A stretch of DNA of 8,096 nt from NCBI GenBank assembly GCA_902485915.1, contig CABTMH010000118.1, positions 1-8,096 of the forward strand. The letters are read 5' to 3'. Of this stretch, positions 1-6,456 are shown piece after piece (within the stretch, counting starts at the first letter, position 1; each line of letters opens with the position of its first letter). Below the pieces are notes generated by a model. It had not been told where the DNA came from and did not search any database. It was given only the letters and a program-made list of their open reading frames with translations. Position numbers and translations under genes: made by a program. The DNA is from an uncultured Oribacterium sp. Its GTDB lineage: Bacteria > Bacillota > Clostridia > Lachnospirales > Lachnospiraceae.

Positions 1-20
1 GACGTGTGCTCTTCCGATCT
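1..20. other. Residual Illumina adapter sequence (not genomic)
   Basis: The first 20 bases, GACGTGTGCTCTTCCGATCT, match the 3' end of the Illumina TruSeq read 2 adapter as I know it. They lie at the very end of the window and are followed directly by coding sequence that fits the binding-protein family, so this is an untrimmed adapter fused to the contig end. The binding-protein frame runs through it without a stop, which would add spurious residues (TCALPI, plus a Ser codon straddling the junction) if the gene were called to the edge. Confidence 0.95.
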
Positions 21-1318
21 CCGATGACAACATGACCTACAGCTTCGAGCTGCTTCCGGATGTGAAGTTCCACGATGGAAGCACACTGAAGGCGTCCGAT
101 GTCAAGTATTCGCTCGAGCGTCTGGTCAGGATGACGAAGATGGCGACGCTCCTCGAGAACGTCGAGGGCTATGAGGCCTTCAGTAAAGGTGAAGCACAGG
201 AGATGTCCGGCATCCAGGTGCAGGATGATACCCACTTTACCATCAAGCTGATCAAGCCGTATTCACCGTTCCTTTCCGTACTGTCCACGGCATACTGCGC
301 GATCTATCCGGAGGCTGCATGTGAGGCTGCTGGTGACAGCTGGGGTATGAAGACCCTGATCGGTACCGGACCGTTCAAGCTTGACAGCTATCAGAGCGGT
401 GTCGGCGTCGTACTTTCCCGCTTCGATGATTATCATGGGGATGTTGCGAAGCTGTCCAGTGTAGACTATAAGTTCATCGAGGATGTGAATACGCAGGTAC
501 TCGAGTTCCAGAAGGGCAATGTTGATTACGTAGATGTCGACCCGTCCATCTACCCGGTATACTCCAGCAATCCGGAGCTGAAGGATGAGATGCACGGCTA
601 TCAGCCGATCGGTAACTACAACCTGAGCTTCAACACGAAGACTTTCCCGGATCCGAAGGTGAGAGAGGCCATCGCACTCAGCATCGACCGTAAGTCGATC
701 TGTGACAGTATCCTTCATGGCACTGCGACGGTACCGACTTCCTATATCCCGGCAGGCATCCTCGGTCACGATGACAGCCTTCCAGAGTTTGAGTATAACA
801 CGGAAAAGGCGAAGGAGCTTCTGGCAGAGGCCGGTTATCCGGATGGCATCGATCTTCGCGTAACTGTAAATACGAAGTATGCGGGCAATGTAGCCATCGC
901 CACTGCGTTCCAGCAGCAGGCGAAGCCGGCCGGCATCCGCGTAGAGGTGGAGCAGGTTGACTCTGCTGCATGGTCTGACATGAAGAAGAACGGCGGCGTC
1001 GACTGTGGTATCGCTAACTGGTATGTCGATTATCTCGATCCGGAGAGCATGCTCTATCCGATGACGCAGACGGAGACCAACTCCAGCTTCTGGCATAATG
1101 CCGAGTTCGATCAGCTCCTCGAGGATGGTATCGCAACGACCGATGATGCAAAGCGCCAGGAGATCTATGCGAAGGCAGAGCACATCATGACCAGAGAAGA
1201 CTGGGCGACGACACCGCTGTATAACGAGACGAAGTTCTACTTATTAAATTCGAACATCACCGGATTCCAGATGGATTCCACCTTCCGTATGTTCTGGAAG
1301 AACGCAGATATTCAGTGA
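21..1318 (+). CDS. Peptide ABC transporter substrate-binding protein, family 5 (5'-partial)
   Basis: This is the extracytoplasmic solute-binding protein that captures peptides and delivers them to the permease pair downstream. The genomic reading frame starts at codon 23 with Asp-Asp-Asn, and the Met at 32 is internal. The following segment, with VKFHDG and then DVKYSLERL, is the usual family 5 (SBP_bac_5, DppA/OppA type) motif that lies some 80-100 residues into a full protein. The signal peptide, lipobox cysteine and first lobe start are therefore missing. Further family marks, counted from Met32, are GTGPFKL at about 111-117, the YNLSFNT-to-VREAIALSIDR stretch at about 196-220, and WYVDYLDPES at about 330-339. 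The Asp of YVDY (D333) aligns with the Asp that holds the peptide amino group in DppA. The stop is TGA at 1316-1318. In related systems this gene is expressed more strongly than the permeases, which fits the hairpin that follows. Substrate preference cannot be read from sequence alone; nickel or other family 5 ligands are less likely given the neighbours. Confidence 0.93.
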
Positions 1319-1334
1319 TGAAACGTTGATCGCA

Positions 1335-1379
1335 CTTCGATGATATCTCGGCAGAACGATGCTGAAATGATGATCGAAG
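1335..1379 (+). repeat. Imperfect inverted repeat after the binding-protein gene
   Basis: CTTCGAT at 1335-1341 is the exact reverse complement of ATCGAAG at 1373-1379. Extending to 1331-1344 against 1370-1383 gives 11 of 14 matches around a loop of about 25 bases. It could be a weak stem-loop stabilising the binding-protein mRNA 3' end or an operator-like site, but it has no T-tract and may be chance. I saw no convincing -35/-10 pair in 1319-1464. Confidence 0.25.
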
Positions 1380-1412
1380 CGCATGAAAGTGAATTACATT
1401 TTTCAGAGAATC

Positions 1413-1450
1413 GGGGGCTGTGAATGTCTACAGTCCCTCTTTTCTCTTAT
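1413..1450 (+). terminator. Intrinsic terminator/attenuator between binding protein and permeases
   Basis: Bases 1413-1421 pair with 1430-1438 in a 9-bp stem (seven Watson-Crick pairs and two G-U) around an 8-base loop at 1422-1429. A T-rich stretch follows through 1450, including four consecutive T. This is the shape of a rho-independent terminator. It ends just before the dppB ribosome binding site, and no strong promoter is visible after it. The likely role is partial termination, giving more binding protein than membrane components, as is common in binding-protein transporter operons. Complete termination would need a promoter I did not recognise. Confidence 0.65.
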
Positions 1451-1452
1451 AT

Positions 1453-1457
1453 AGGAG
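1453..1457 (+). promoter_or_regulatory. Ribosome binding site of dppB-like gene
   Basis: AGGAG lies 7 bases before ATG 1465 and fixes that start. The frame is open upstream to a GTG at 1420, but that codon sits inside the terminator stem and has no Shine-Dalgarno sequence. Confidence 0.85.
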
Positions 1458-1464
1458 AAAAAGC

Positions 1465-2397
1465 ATGGTTTCTTATACGGGAAAACGTCTGCTGCAGACA
1501 GTCTTCGTACTGTTTGGCATCAGCTTGATCACGTTTATTCTTCTTCAGGTCGTACCGGGTGATCCGGTGGCCATGATGCTTGAAAAACGTGCCGATCCTG
1601 AAACGATCGCCAAGGTGCGCAGCCAGCTCGGCCTGGATCTGCCGTATCATGTGCAGTATCTGAATTTTGTCAAGGGCGCGATCCATCTGGATTTCGGAAC
1701 GTCCTACTTTACGAAGGAAGTAGTAACCGATGCACTCATCCGAAGCTTCAAGGTGACCGCGAAGCTCGCCTGCATGTCCTTCGTTTTCGCCGCCATCATC
1801 GGTATTCCGTGCGGCATTTTCGCAGCCGTACAGAGAGGCAAGGGCATCGACACCGTCGTTATGATACTTGCTATGATCGGTGTATCGGCACCGGCCTTCT
1901 GGGTAGCGATCATCTTACAGATCGTTTTCGGCTTAAAGCTCAACATTCTCCCGATTTCCGGCTTCGATACGCCGGCATCGTACATCCTTCCGAGTATCGC
2001 GCTGGGTGCACGTTACGCAGGAAGTATGGCGAGAATTACGAGAACCAGTATGCTCGAGGTGATGGGACAGGATTATATCCGCACCGCGAAAGCGAAGGGT
2101 GTCAGCCGCTGGTCCGTCGTTATGAAGCATGCGCTGAAAAACGCGATGATTCCGATCGTCACACTCGTCGGAACGGATTTCGGTTATATGCTGACCGGGT
2201 CCATGCTGATTGAAAAGGTATTCTCCATTCCGGGCATCGGAAAGCTCGCGGTCGATGCAATGTCGAACCGTGATCTGCCTCTCCTGGAAGGTACAGTTAT
2301 GTATATCGCATTTGTGTTCGTCATCGTTAATCTGATTGTCGATCTCTCCTATGCATTTCTGGACCCACGTATCCGTTATGGGAAAGGAGCGGCTTAA
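1465..2397 (+). CDS. dppB: Peptide ABC transporter permease, DppB/OppB family
   Basis: A 310-residue inner-membrane permease, normal length for DppB/OppB, that forms half of the transmembrane pore with the next gene product. The start at ATG 1465 gives the typical N-terminus, in which a short basic GKRLLQ leads into the first membrane helix at about 9-30. PGDP follows at 31-34, a DppB-type mark at the start of the periplasmic loop, and the LDFGTSY segment lies at about 75-81. Further hydrophobic helices fall at about 100-122, 131-157, 170-187, 232-250 and 275-297. The EAA coupling loop that docks on the ATPases spans about 203-230, with RTAKAKG and KHALKNA. The protein ends with DPRIRYG. The stop at 2395-2397 is 3 bases before the dppC-like start, so the two genes are probably translationally coupled. 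The symbol states family membership, not proven dipeptide specificity. Confidence 0.93.
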   Translation: MVSYTGKRLLQTVFVLFGISLITFILLQVVPGDPVAMMLEKRADPETIAKVRSQLGLDLPYHVQYLNFVKGAIHLDFGTSYFTKEVVTDALIRSFKVTAKLACMSFVFAAIIGIPCGIFAAVQRGKGIDTVVMILAMIGVSAPAFWVAIILQIVFGLKLNILPISGFDTPASYILPSIALGARYAGSMARITRTSMLEVMGQDYIRTAKAKGVSRWSVVMKHALKNAMIPIVTLVGTDFGYMLTGSMLIEKVFSIPGIGKLAVDAMSNRDLPLLEGTVMYIAFVFVIVNLIVDLSYAFLDPRIRYGKGAA

Positions 2398-2400
2398 GCG

Positions 2401-3318
2401 ATGGCAAATAAAGTATTTGGATTTTTTAACAAGCAGAAGCAGTTCGAACAGGACATCACCGAGGGCGGCATGCAGTACTCCAGCTTCTACGGAGATGCGC
2501 TGCATCGTTTAAAGAAGAATAAGATGGCGATGTTCTGCGCCGGTCTCTTACTGATTCTTATCCTGATCGCGATTCTGGCCCCGCTGATCTCACCGTATGA
2601 TCCGAACTATCAGGACTACAGTGCGGTACTCGGAGAGCCATGTAAAGCGCATCTGTTCGGAACCGATGAGTATGGTCGTGATATTCTCTCACGTATCCTC
2701 TATGGTTCCAGAGTTTCCATCAGTATCGGTATCGTCGCACAGATCGTCGCATCGATCGTCGGCATCGCACTCGGCTCCCTCGCCGGTTACTATGGCGGAT
2801 GGCTCGACAGTGTGATTTCCCGTGTGATGGAGATCTTCCAGGCCTTCCCGGATCTGATCTTCGCGATGGCCATCATGACCTTCATGGGTAAGGGCGTGCT
2901 GAACCTCTTCATCGCGCTCGGCCTGCTCACCTGGGTACGTACTGCCCGTATGATTCGTGCATCCGTCATGCAGCTGAAGGAAAAGGAGTACATCGAGGCG
3001 AGTCGCGCCTGTGGTGCATCGACCTACTGGATCATCATGAAGGGGCTGGTTCCGAACTGTCTCTCCACGATCATCGTCCTGGTTACGCTGGGTATCCCGA
3101 ATGCCATCATGTATGAGGCATCCCTGAGCTTCCTCGGTATCGGTATCCAGCCACCGACCCCATCCTGGGGCAACATGATCAGTGCCGCACAGACCTTCAT
3201 CAGCTACCGTCCGTTATACAGCATCATGCCGGGTGTTGCGATCATGATTACGGTGATTGCATTTAACATCTTCGGTGATGGTCTGAGAGATGCACTGGAC
3301 CCGAAGTTACGTGGATAG
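2401..3318 (+). CDS. dppC: Peptide ABC transporter permease, DppC/OppC family
   Basis: A 305-residue partner permease, full length for DppC/OppC. The N-terminal 40 residues are cytoplasmic, and the first helix lies at about 43-65. It is followed by the family motif region at about 84-110, with HLFGTDEYGRDILSR and YGSRVSISIG. More helices fall at about 107-130, 150-176, 223-243 and 272-292. The EAA loop for ATPase contact is at about 197-220 (EASRACGAS, then LVPN). SWGNMI at 255-260 and GDGLRDALDPKLRG at 292-305 are standard C-terminal OppC marks. An AGGAG at 2385-2389, inside the end of dppB, is 11 bases before the ATG, slightly long but workable for a coupled gene. The stop is TAG at 3316-3318. 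It acts as a heterodimer with the preceding permease. Confidence 0.93.
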   Translation: MANKVFGFFNKQKQFEQDITEGGMQYSSFYGDALHRLKKNKMAMFCAGLLLILILIAILAPLISPYDPNYQDYSAVLGEPCKAHLFGTDEYGRDILSRILYGSRVSISIGIVAQIVASIVGIALGSLAGYYGGWLDSVISRVMEIFQAFPDLIFAMAIMTFMGKGVLNLFIALGLLTWVRTARMIRASVMQLKEKEYIEASRACGASTYWIIMKGLVPNCLSTIIVLVTLGIPNAIMYEASLSFLGIGIQPPTPSWGNMISAAQTFISYRPLYSIMPGVAIMITVIAFNIFGDGLRDALDPKLRG

Positions 3319-3330
3319 GAGACATGAGAG

Positions 3331-4317
3331 ATGGCAGATAAAATTTTACAGGTAAAGAATCTGAAAACCTACTTTCATACCGAGGCCGGCCTCGTAAAAG
3401 CGGTCAATGATGTTTCCTTCGATGTGGAGAAGGGAAAAACGCTGGGTATCGTAGGTGAGTCCGGCTGTGGAAAGAGTATGACTTCTCTCTCCATCATGCG
3501 ACTGATCGAGAAGCCGGGTCAGATCGAGGGCGGTGAGATCCTCCTCGAGGGTGAGGACATCGTACAGATGTCTGAGGATGAGATGCGTAAGATCCGCGGT
3601 AAGAAGATCGCGATGATTTTCCAGGAGCCGATGACCTCCCTGAATCCGGTGTTTACCATCGGACAGCAGCTCATCGAGGCACTGCTTCTTCATGAGAATA
3701 TGACGAAAAAGGAAGCGAAGGACCGTGCGATCGAGATGCTGAAGCTCGTGAAGATCCCGCTCGCAGAGCGTCGTTTCGATGAGTATCCGCATCAGCTTTC
3801 CGGTGGTATGCGTCAGCGTGTGATGATCGCGATGGCACTGTGCTGTAATCCGGAGCTCCTGATCTGCGACGAGCCGACCACGGCCCTCGATGTGACGATC
3901 CAGGCGCAGATCCTCGATCTGATCAACGAGCTGAAGGAGAAGACCGGTACCTCGGTTATGATGATCACGCATGATCTCGGTGTGATCGCTGAAGTGGCGG
4001 ATGATGTCATGGTTATGTACGCCGGTCAGGTGGTCGAGAAGGCAAGCTGTGACCAGATCTTCGATCAGCCGATGCATCCGTATACGGATGGCCTGATGAA
4101 GTGTATTCCGAAGCTCGATGACGATGATACGAAGGAGCTGAGTGTCATCAAGGGTATGGTACCAAGCTTCGATGATATGCCGGCGGGCTGCACCTTCTGT
4201 CCGAGATGTCCGGAGGCACGCGAGATCTGTCGCTGTAAGATGCCGGATCTGGTGGATGTAGAAGGCCGTAAGGTACGTTGCTTCAAATATACGAAGGAGT
4301 GGGAGGAGAACGTCTGA
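3331..4317 (+). CDS. dppD: Peptide ABC transporter ATP-binding protein, DppD/OppD family
   Basis: A 328-residue cytoplasmic ATPase that powers the importer together with the next product. Walker A GESGCGKS is at 42-49, the Q-loop glutamine at 98 (FQEPMTSLNP), signature LSGGMRQR at 156-163, Walker B LLICDEP at 176-182 with D180 and catalytic E181, and the switch histidine at 214. All key residues are present, so it should be active. The C-terminal oligopeptide-transporter tail (oligo_HPY type) carries cysteines 287, 293, 300 and 317 at the positions often conserved in this family, plus extra C290 and C302; a CxxCxxC run results. Some DppD proteins are reported to bind a [4Fe-4S] cluster here, so a cluster is plausible but not shown. 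AGGAG at 3317-3321 is 9 bases before the ATG. The gene starts 12 bases after dppC and its TGA overlaps the next ATG by one base. Confidence 0.94.
   Translation: MADKILQVKNLKTYFHTEAGLVKAVNDVSFDVEKGKTLGIVGESGCGKSMTSLSIMRLIEKPGQIEGGEILLEGEDIVQMSEDEMRKIRGKKIAMIFQEPMTSLNPVFTIGQQLIEALLLHENMTKKEAKDRAIEMLKLVKIPLAERRFDEYPHQLSGGMRQRVMIAMALCCNPELLICDEPTTALDVTIQAQILDLINELKEKTGTSVMMITHDLGVIAEVADDVMVMYAGQVVEKASCDQIFDQPMHPYTDGLMKCIPKLDDDDTKELSVIKGMVPSFDDMPAGCTFCPRCPEAREICRCKMPDLVDVEGRKVRCFKYTKEWEENV
4304..4308 (+). promoter_or_regulatory. Ribosome binding site of dppF-like gene
   Basis: AGGAG inside the last codons of dppD lies 8 bases before ATG 4317. It favours that start over an in-frame TTG at 4278, which would add 13 residues without a binding site. 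Confidence 0.85.
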
Positions 4318-5339
4318 TGAGTGAAGTAAATGAGAAGACGCCGCTTCTGGAGGTCCGGAATCTGCGCAAGCTGTTCCCTGGAAAGTCGTCCTTTTTCCAG
4401 AAGGATAAGGCCTGGATCAAGGCTGTGGATGGCGTATCCTTTACGCTGAATCCGAAGGAAACACTGGGCGTGGTCGGTGAGTCCGGCTGCGGCAAGTCCA
4501 CGATGGGACGTTCTGTCCTTCGATTGATTGAACCGACGTCCGGTGATATCATCTATAGAGGAACAGATTTTTCGAAGGCCAGCGGTGCGGAGCTTCGAAA
4601 GCTGCGTTCAGAGATGCAGATCATCTTCCAGGATCCGTATGCATCACTGAATCCGCGTATGACGGTCGGTGAAGTCATCGCAGAACCGCTGAAGATTCAG
4701 AAGCGATATAAGACGGAGGAAGAAACCAGAGCACACGTGCTGAAGGTGATGGAAGTCGTCGGTCTGAATACGAAGTACTATAATCGTTATCCACACGAGT
4801 TCTCAGGTGGTCAGCGTCAGCGTATCGGTATCGCCCGTGCGATCGTGCTGAATCCATCTCTGGTGGTGTGTGATGAGCCGGTTTCCGCGCTCGATGTATC
4901 GATTCAGTCACAGGTACTGAATCTGCTTCGTGAGCTGCAGGAATCGATGGGCATGGCGTACATCTTCATCTCGCATAATCTGAGTGTCATCAAGCACATC
5001 TCGGATCGCGTGATGGTCATGTATCTCGGTCATGTCGTGGAGCTCGCGGATAAGAAGGAGCTGTTTGACAATCCTTCTCACCCATATACACAGGCTCTGC
5101 TGTCGGCGATTCCGGTACCGGACCGCCATGCGAAACGAAAGAAAATTCTACTGCAGGGCGATCTTCCGAGCCCGGCGAATCCACCATCCGGCTGTGTGTT
5201 CCATACACGCTGCTTCATGGCACAGGACATCTGTGCACAGCAGAAGCCGGAGCTGAGAGATATCGGAAACGGACACTTATGTGCATGCCACTTCTGTGGC
5301 GGCGCATGTGCTCAGGCTGAGAAGTCTGAGGAAAAATAA
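4317..5339 (+). CDS. dppF: Peptide ABC transporter ATP-binding protein, DppF/OppF family
   Basis: A 340-residue second ATPase, pairing with the DppD-like subunit. It has the OppF/DppF-type N-terminus, in which a PGKSSFFQ insert precedes IKAVDGVSF. Walker A GESGCGKS is at 54-61, the Q-loop glutamine at 105 (FQDPYASLNPR), signature FSGGQRQR at 162-169, Walker B LVVCDEP at 182-188 with D186 and E187, and the switch histidine at 220. The C-terminal tail has cysteines at 293, 299, 306 and 324, the usual oligo_HPY positions, and extra ones at 322, 327 and 331, so the last 20 residues are unusually cysteine-rich. The start at ATG 4317 overlaps the preceding TGA by one base (TGATG), implying coupled translation. 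It is followed after 31 bases, without a hairpin, by the epimerase gene, so transcription probably continues. Confidence 0.94.
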   Translation: MSEVNEKTPLLEVRNLRKLFPGKSSFFQKDKAWIKAVDGVSFTLNPKETLGVVGESGCGKSTMGRSVLRLIEPTSGDIIYRGTDFSKASGAELRKLRSEMQIIFQDPYASLNPRMTVGEVIAEPLKIQKRYKTEEETRAHVLKVMEVVGLNTKYYNRYPHEFSGGQRQRIGIARAIVLNPSLVVCDEPVSALDVSIQSQVLNLLRELQESMGMAYIFISHNLSVIKHISDRVMVMYLGHVVELADKKELFDNPSHPYTQALLSAIPVPDRHAKRKKILLQGDLPSPANPPSGCVFHTRCFMAQDICAQQKPELRDIGNGHLCACHFCGGACAQAEKSEEK

Positions 5340-5353
5340 AAAGATTTATGAAG

Positions 5354-5363
5354 AAAGGAAGGG
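5354..5363 (+). promoter_or_regulatory. Ribosome binding site of epimerase gene
   Basis: A purine run AAAGGAAGGG ends 7 bases before ATG 5371 and selects it. The frame is open further upstream, to an ATG at 5281 inside dppF, but the family N-terminus (MKITNIRTYK) begins at 5371. Confidence 0.8.
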
Positions 5364-5370
5364 CAATAAT

Positions 5371-6456
5371 ATGAAAATTACAAACATCAGAACCTACAAG
5401 ATGCAGGTTCCGCTGGTACGGCCGTTCCGCATCGCGCTGGGTCTGATCACTCATGCCGAGAGCTGTCTCGTCGAGATCGAGACCGATGCCGGAATCATCG
5501 GATATGGAGAGGGATCTCCGGGACCACTGATCACCGGTGAGAACCTGGCAGGTACGGTTGCGACGATCGAGAAGCTGAAGGCAGATCTGATCGGCATGGA
5601 TCCATGTGATATCGAGGCGATCTATACCGTGATGAATCGTTCCGTAGCCCATGCCGGTACGGCGAAGGCTGCCATCGATCTGGCATGTCATGATATTATC
5701 GGTAAGTGCACCGGTATGCCGCTCTATAAGGTACTCGGTGGTTACTCCGATGAAATCGTCACCGATATGACCGTCGGCATCGACGAGCCGGAGGTGATGG
5801 CTGCACAGGCGAAGGCACATGTGGCAGCCGGCTTCGATACCATCAAGACGAAGGTCGGCACCGATTTCGCAAGTGACCTCGCGAGAGTACGTGCGATTCG
5901 TGAGGCGGTCGGTGATGATGTGAAGATCCGTCTCGATGCAAACCAGGGCTGGAAGGCGAAGGAGGCAGTCGAGCTGATCCGTCGTCTCGATGAGTACGAT
6001 ATCGAGCTCGTAGAGCAGCCGGTTCCGCGCTTCGATTTCGAGGGACTGAAGTATGTCACTGCAAACAGCTCCGTACCGATCATGGCCGATGAGAGCTGCT
6101 GGGATTCGAAGGATGCACTCCGCCTCGTTTCCGAGCGTGCCGTGGATTTCATCAACATCAAGCTTATGAAGTGCGGCGGCCTCTATGAGGCGAAGAAGAT
6201 TAACGCCATCGCCCAGGCAGCCGGTGTCGAAGTGATGCTCGGATGCATGGCGGAGGAGAGCGGTATCGCCATCAACGCTTCCGCTGCCCTCGGTGCGGCT
6301 CTGAAAAACATCACCCGTGCAGATCTCGATGCCACCTTCTCACTGAAGCAGCTTCCGTTCGAGGGAGGACTTACGGTGAAGGATACCTGCCACCTCGTAC
6401 TTTCTTCTGAGCCTGGTCTCGGAATCACGGGCCTCCATAAGGAGATGCTGTCATGA
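5371..6456 (+). CDS. Dipeptide epimerase, enolase superfamily (L-Ala-D/L-Glu epimerase-like)
   Basis: A 361-residue cytosolic enzyme of the muconate-lactonizing subgroup, expected to interconvert D and L configurations at the second residue of a dipeptide. The N-terminal capping domain covers about 1-120 and the TIM barrel follows. Active-site residues are intact: the KxK motif K159/K161, Mg ligands D189 (RLDANQGW), E215 (VEQP) and D240 (ADES), and the opposite base K264 (NIKLMKCGG). The DxD motif D318/D320 (ADLDA), which holds the substrate amino group in dipeptide epimerases, is present and separates this protein from other subgroup members. From memory, B. subtilis YkfB has Arg24 in the mobile 20s loop contacting the glutamate side chain. 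Here the aligned residue (PFRIALG, residue 24) is Gly, so Ala-Glu specificity is doubtful. The ATG at 5371 follows AAAGGAAGGG at 5354-5363; upstream in-frame codons lie in the dppF tail. The stop overlaps the next gene by ATGA. Confidence 0.9.
   Translation: MKITNIRTYKMQVPLVRPFRIALGLITHAESCLVEIETDAGIIGYGEGSPGPLITGENLAGTVATIEKLKADLIGMDPCDIEAIYTVMNRSVAHAGTAKAAIDLACHDIIGKCTGMPLYKVLGGYSDEIVTDMTVGIDEPEVMAAQAKAHVAAGFDTIKTKVGTDFASDLARVRAIREAVGDDVKIRLDANQGWKAKEAVELIRRLDEYDIELVEQPVPRFDFEGLKYVTANSSVPIMADESCWDSKDALRLVSERAVDFINIKLMKCGGLYEAKKINAIAQAAGVEVMLGCMAEESGIAINASAALGAALKNITRADLDATFSLKQLPFEGGLTVKDTCHLVLSSEPGLGITGLHKEMLS

Noticed and set aside
263..1183. A 306-codon open frame on the - strand opposite the binding-protein gene
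   Set aside because: It is a mirror of the codon bias of the real gene; the translation is low in complexity, matches no family I know, and has no ribosome binding site. The + strand frame carries clear family motifs.
1420..1464. A GTG start giving dppB 15 extra residues
   Set aside because: The codon lies within the terminator stem without a ribosome binding site, and the extra residues do not resemble a DppB N-terminus.
2730..2770. Short direct repeats of ATCGTCG in the dppC-like gene
   Set aside because: They encode repeated Ile-Val in a membrane helix (IVAQIVASIVGI) and are explained by protein composition.
3346..4077. A 243-codon open frame on the - strand opposite the dppD-like gene
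   Set aside because: The translation is rich in His, Arg, Asp and Leu as expected from reading ATPase codons backwards. The + strand contains the complete Walker and signature motifs.
5348..5374. An eight-codon frame (MKKGRAII) before the epimerase, ending in ATGA overlap with its start
   Set aside because: It has no ribosome binding site of its own and its codons are simply the epimerase Shine-Dalgarno region, so a leader peptide is not supported.
5215..5820. A 201-codon open frame on the - strand across the dppF-epimerase junction
   Set aside because: It spans two well-supported + strand genes and their ribosome binding site, and shows no protein-family signal.
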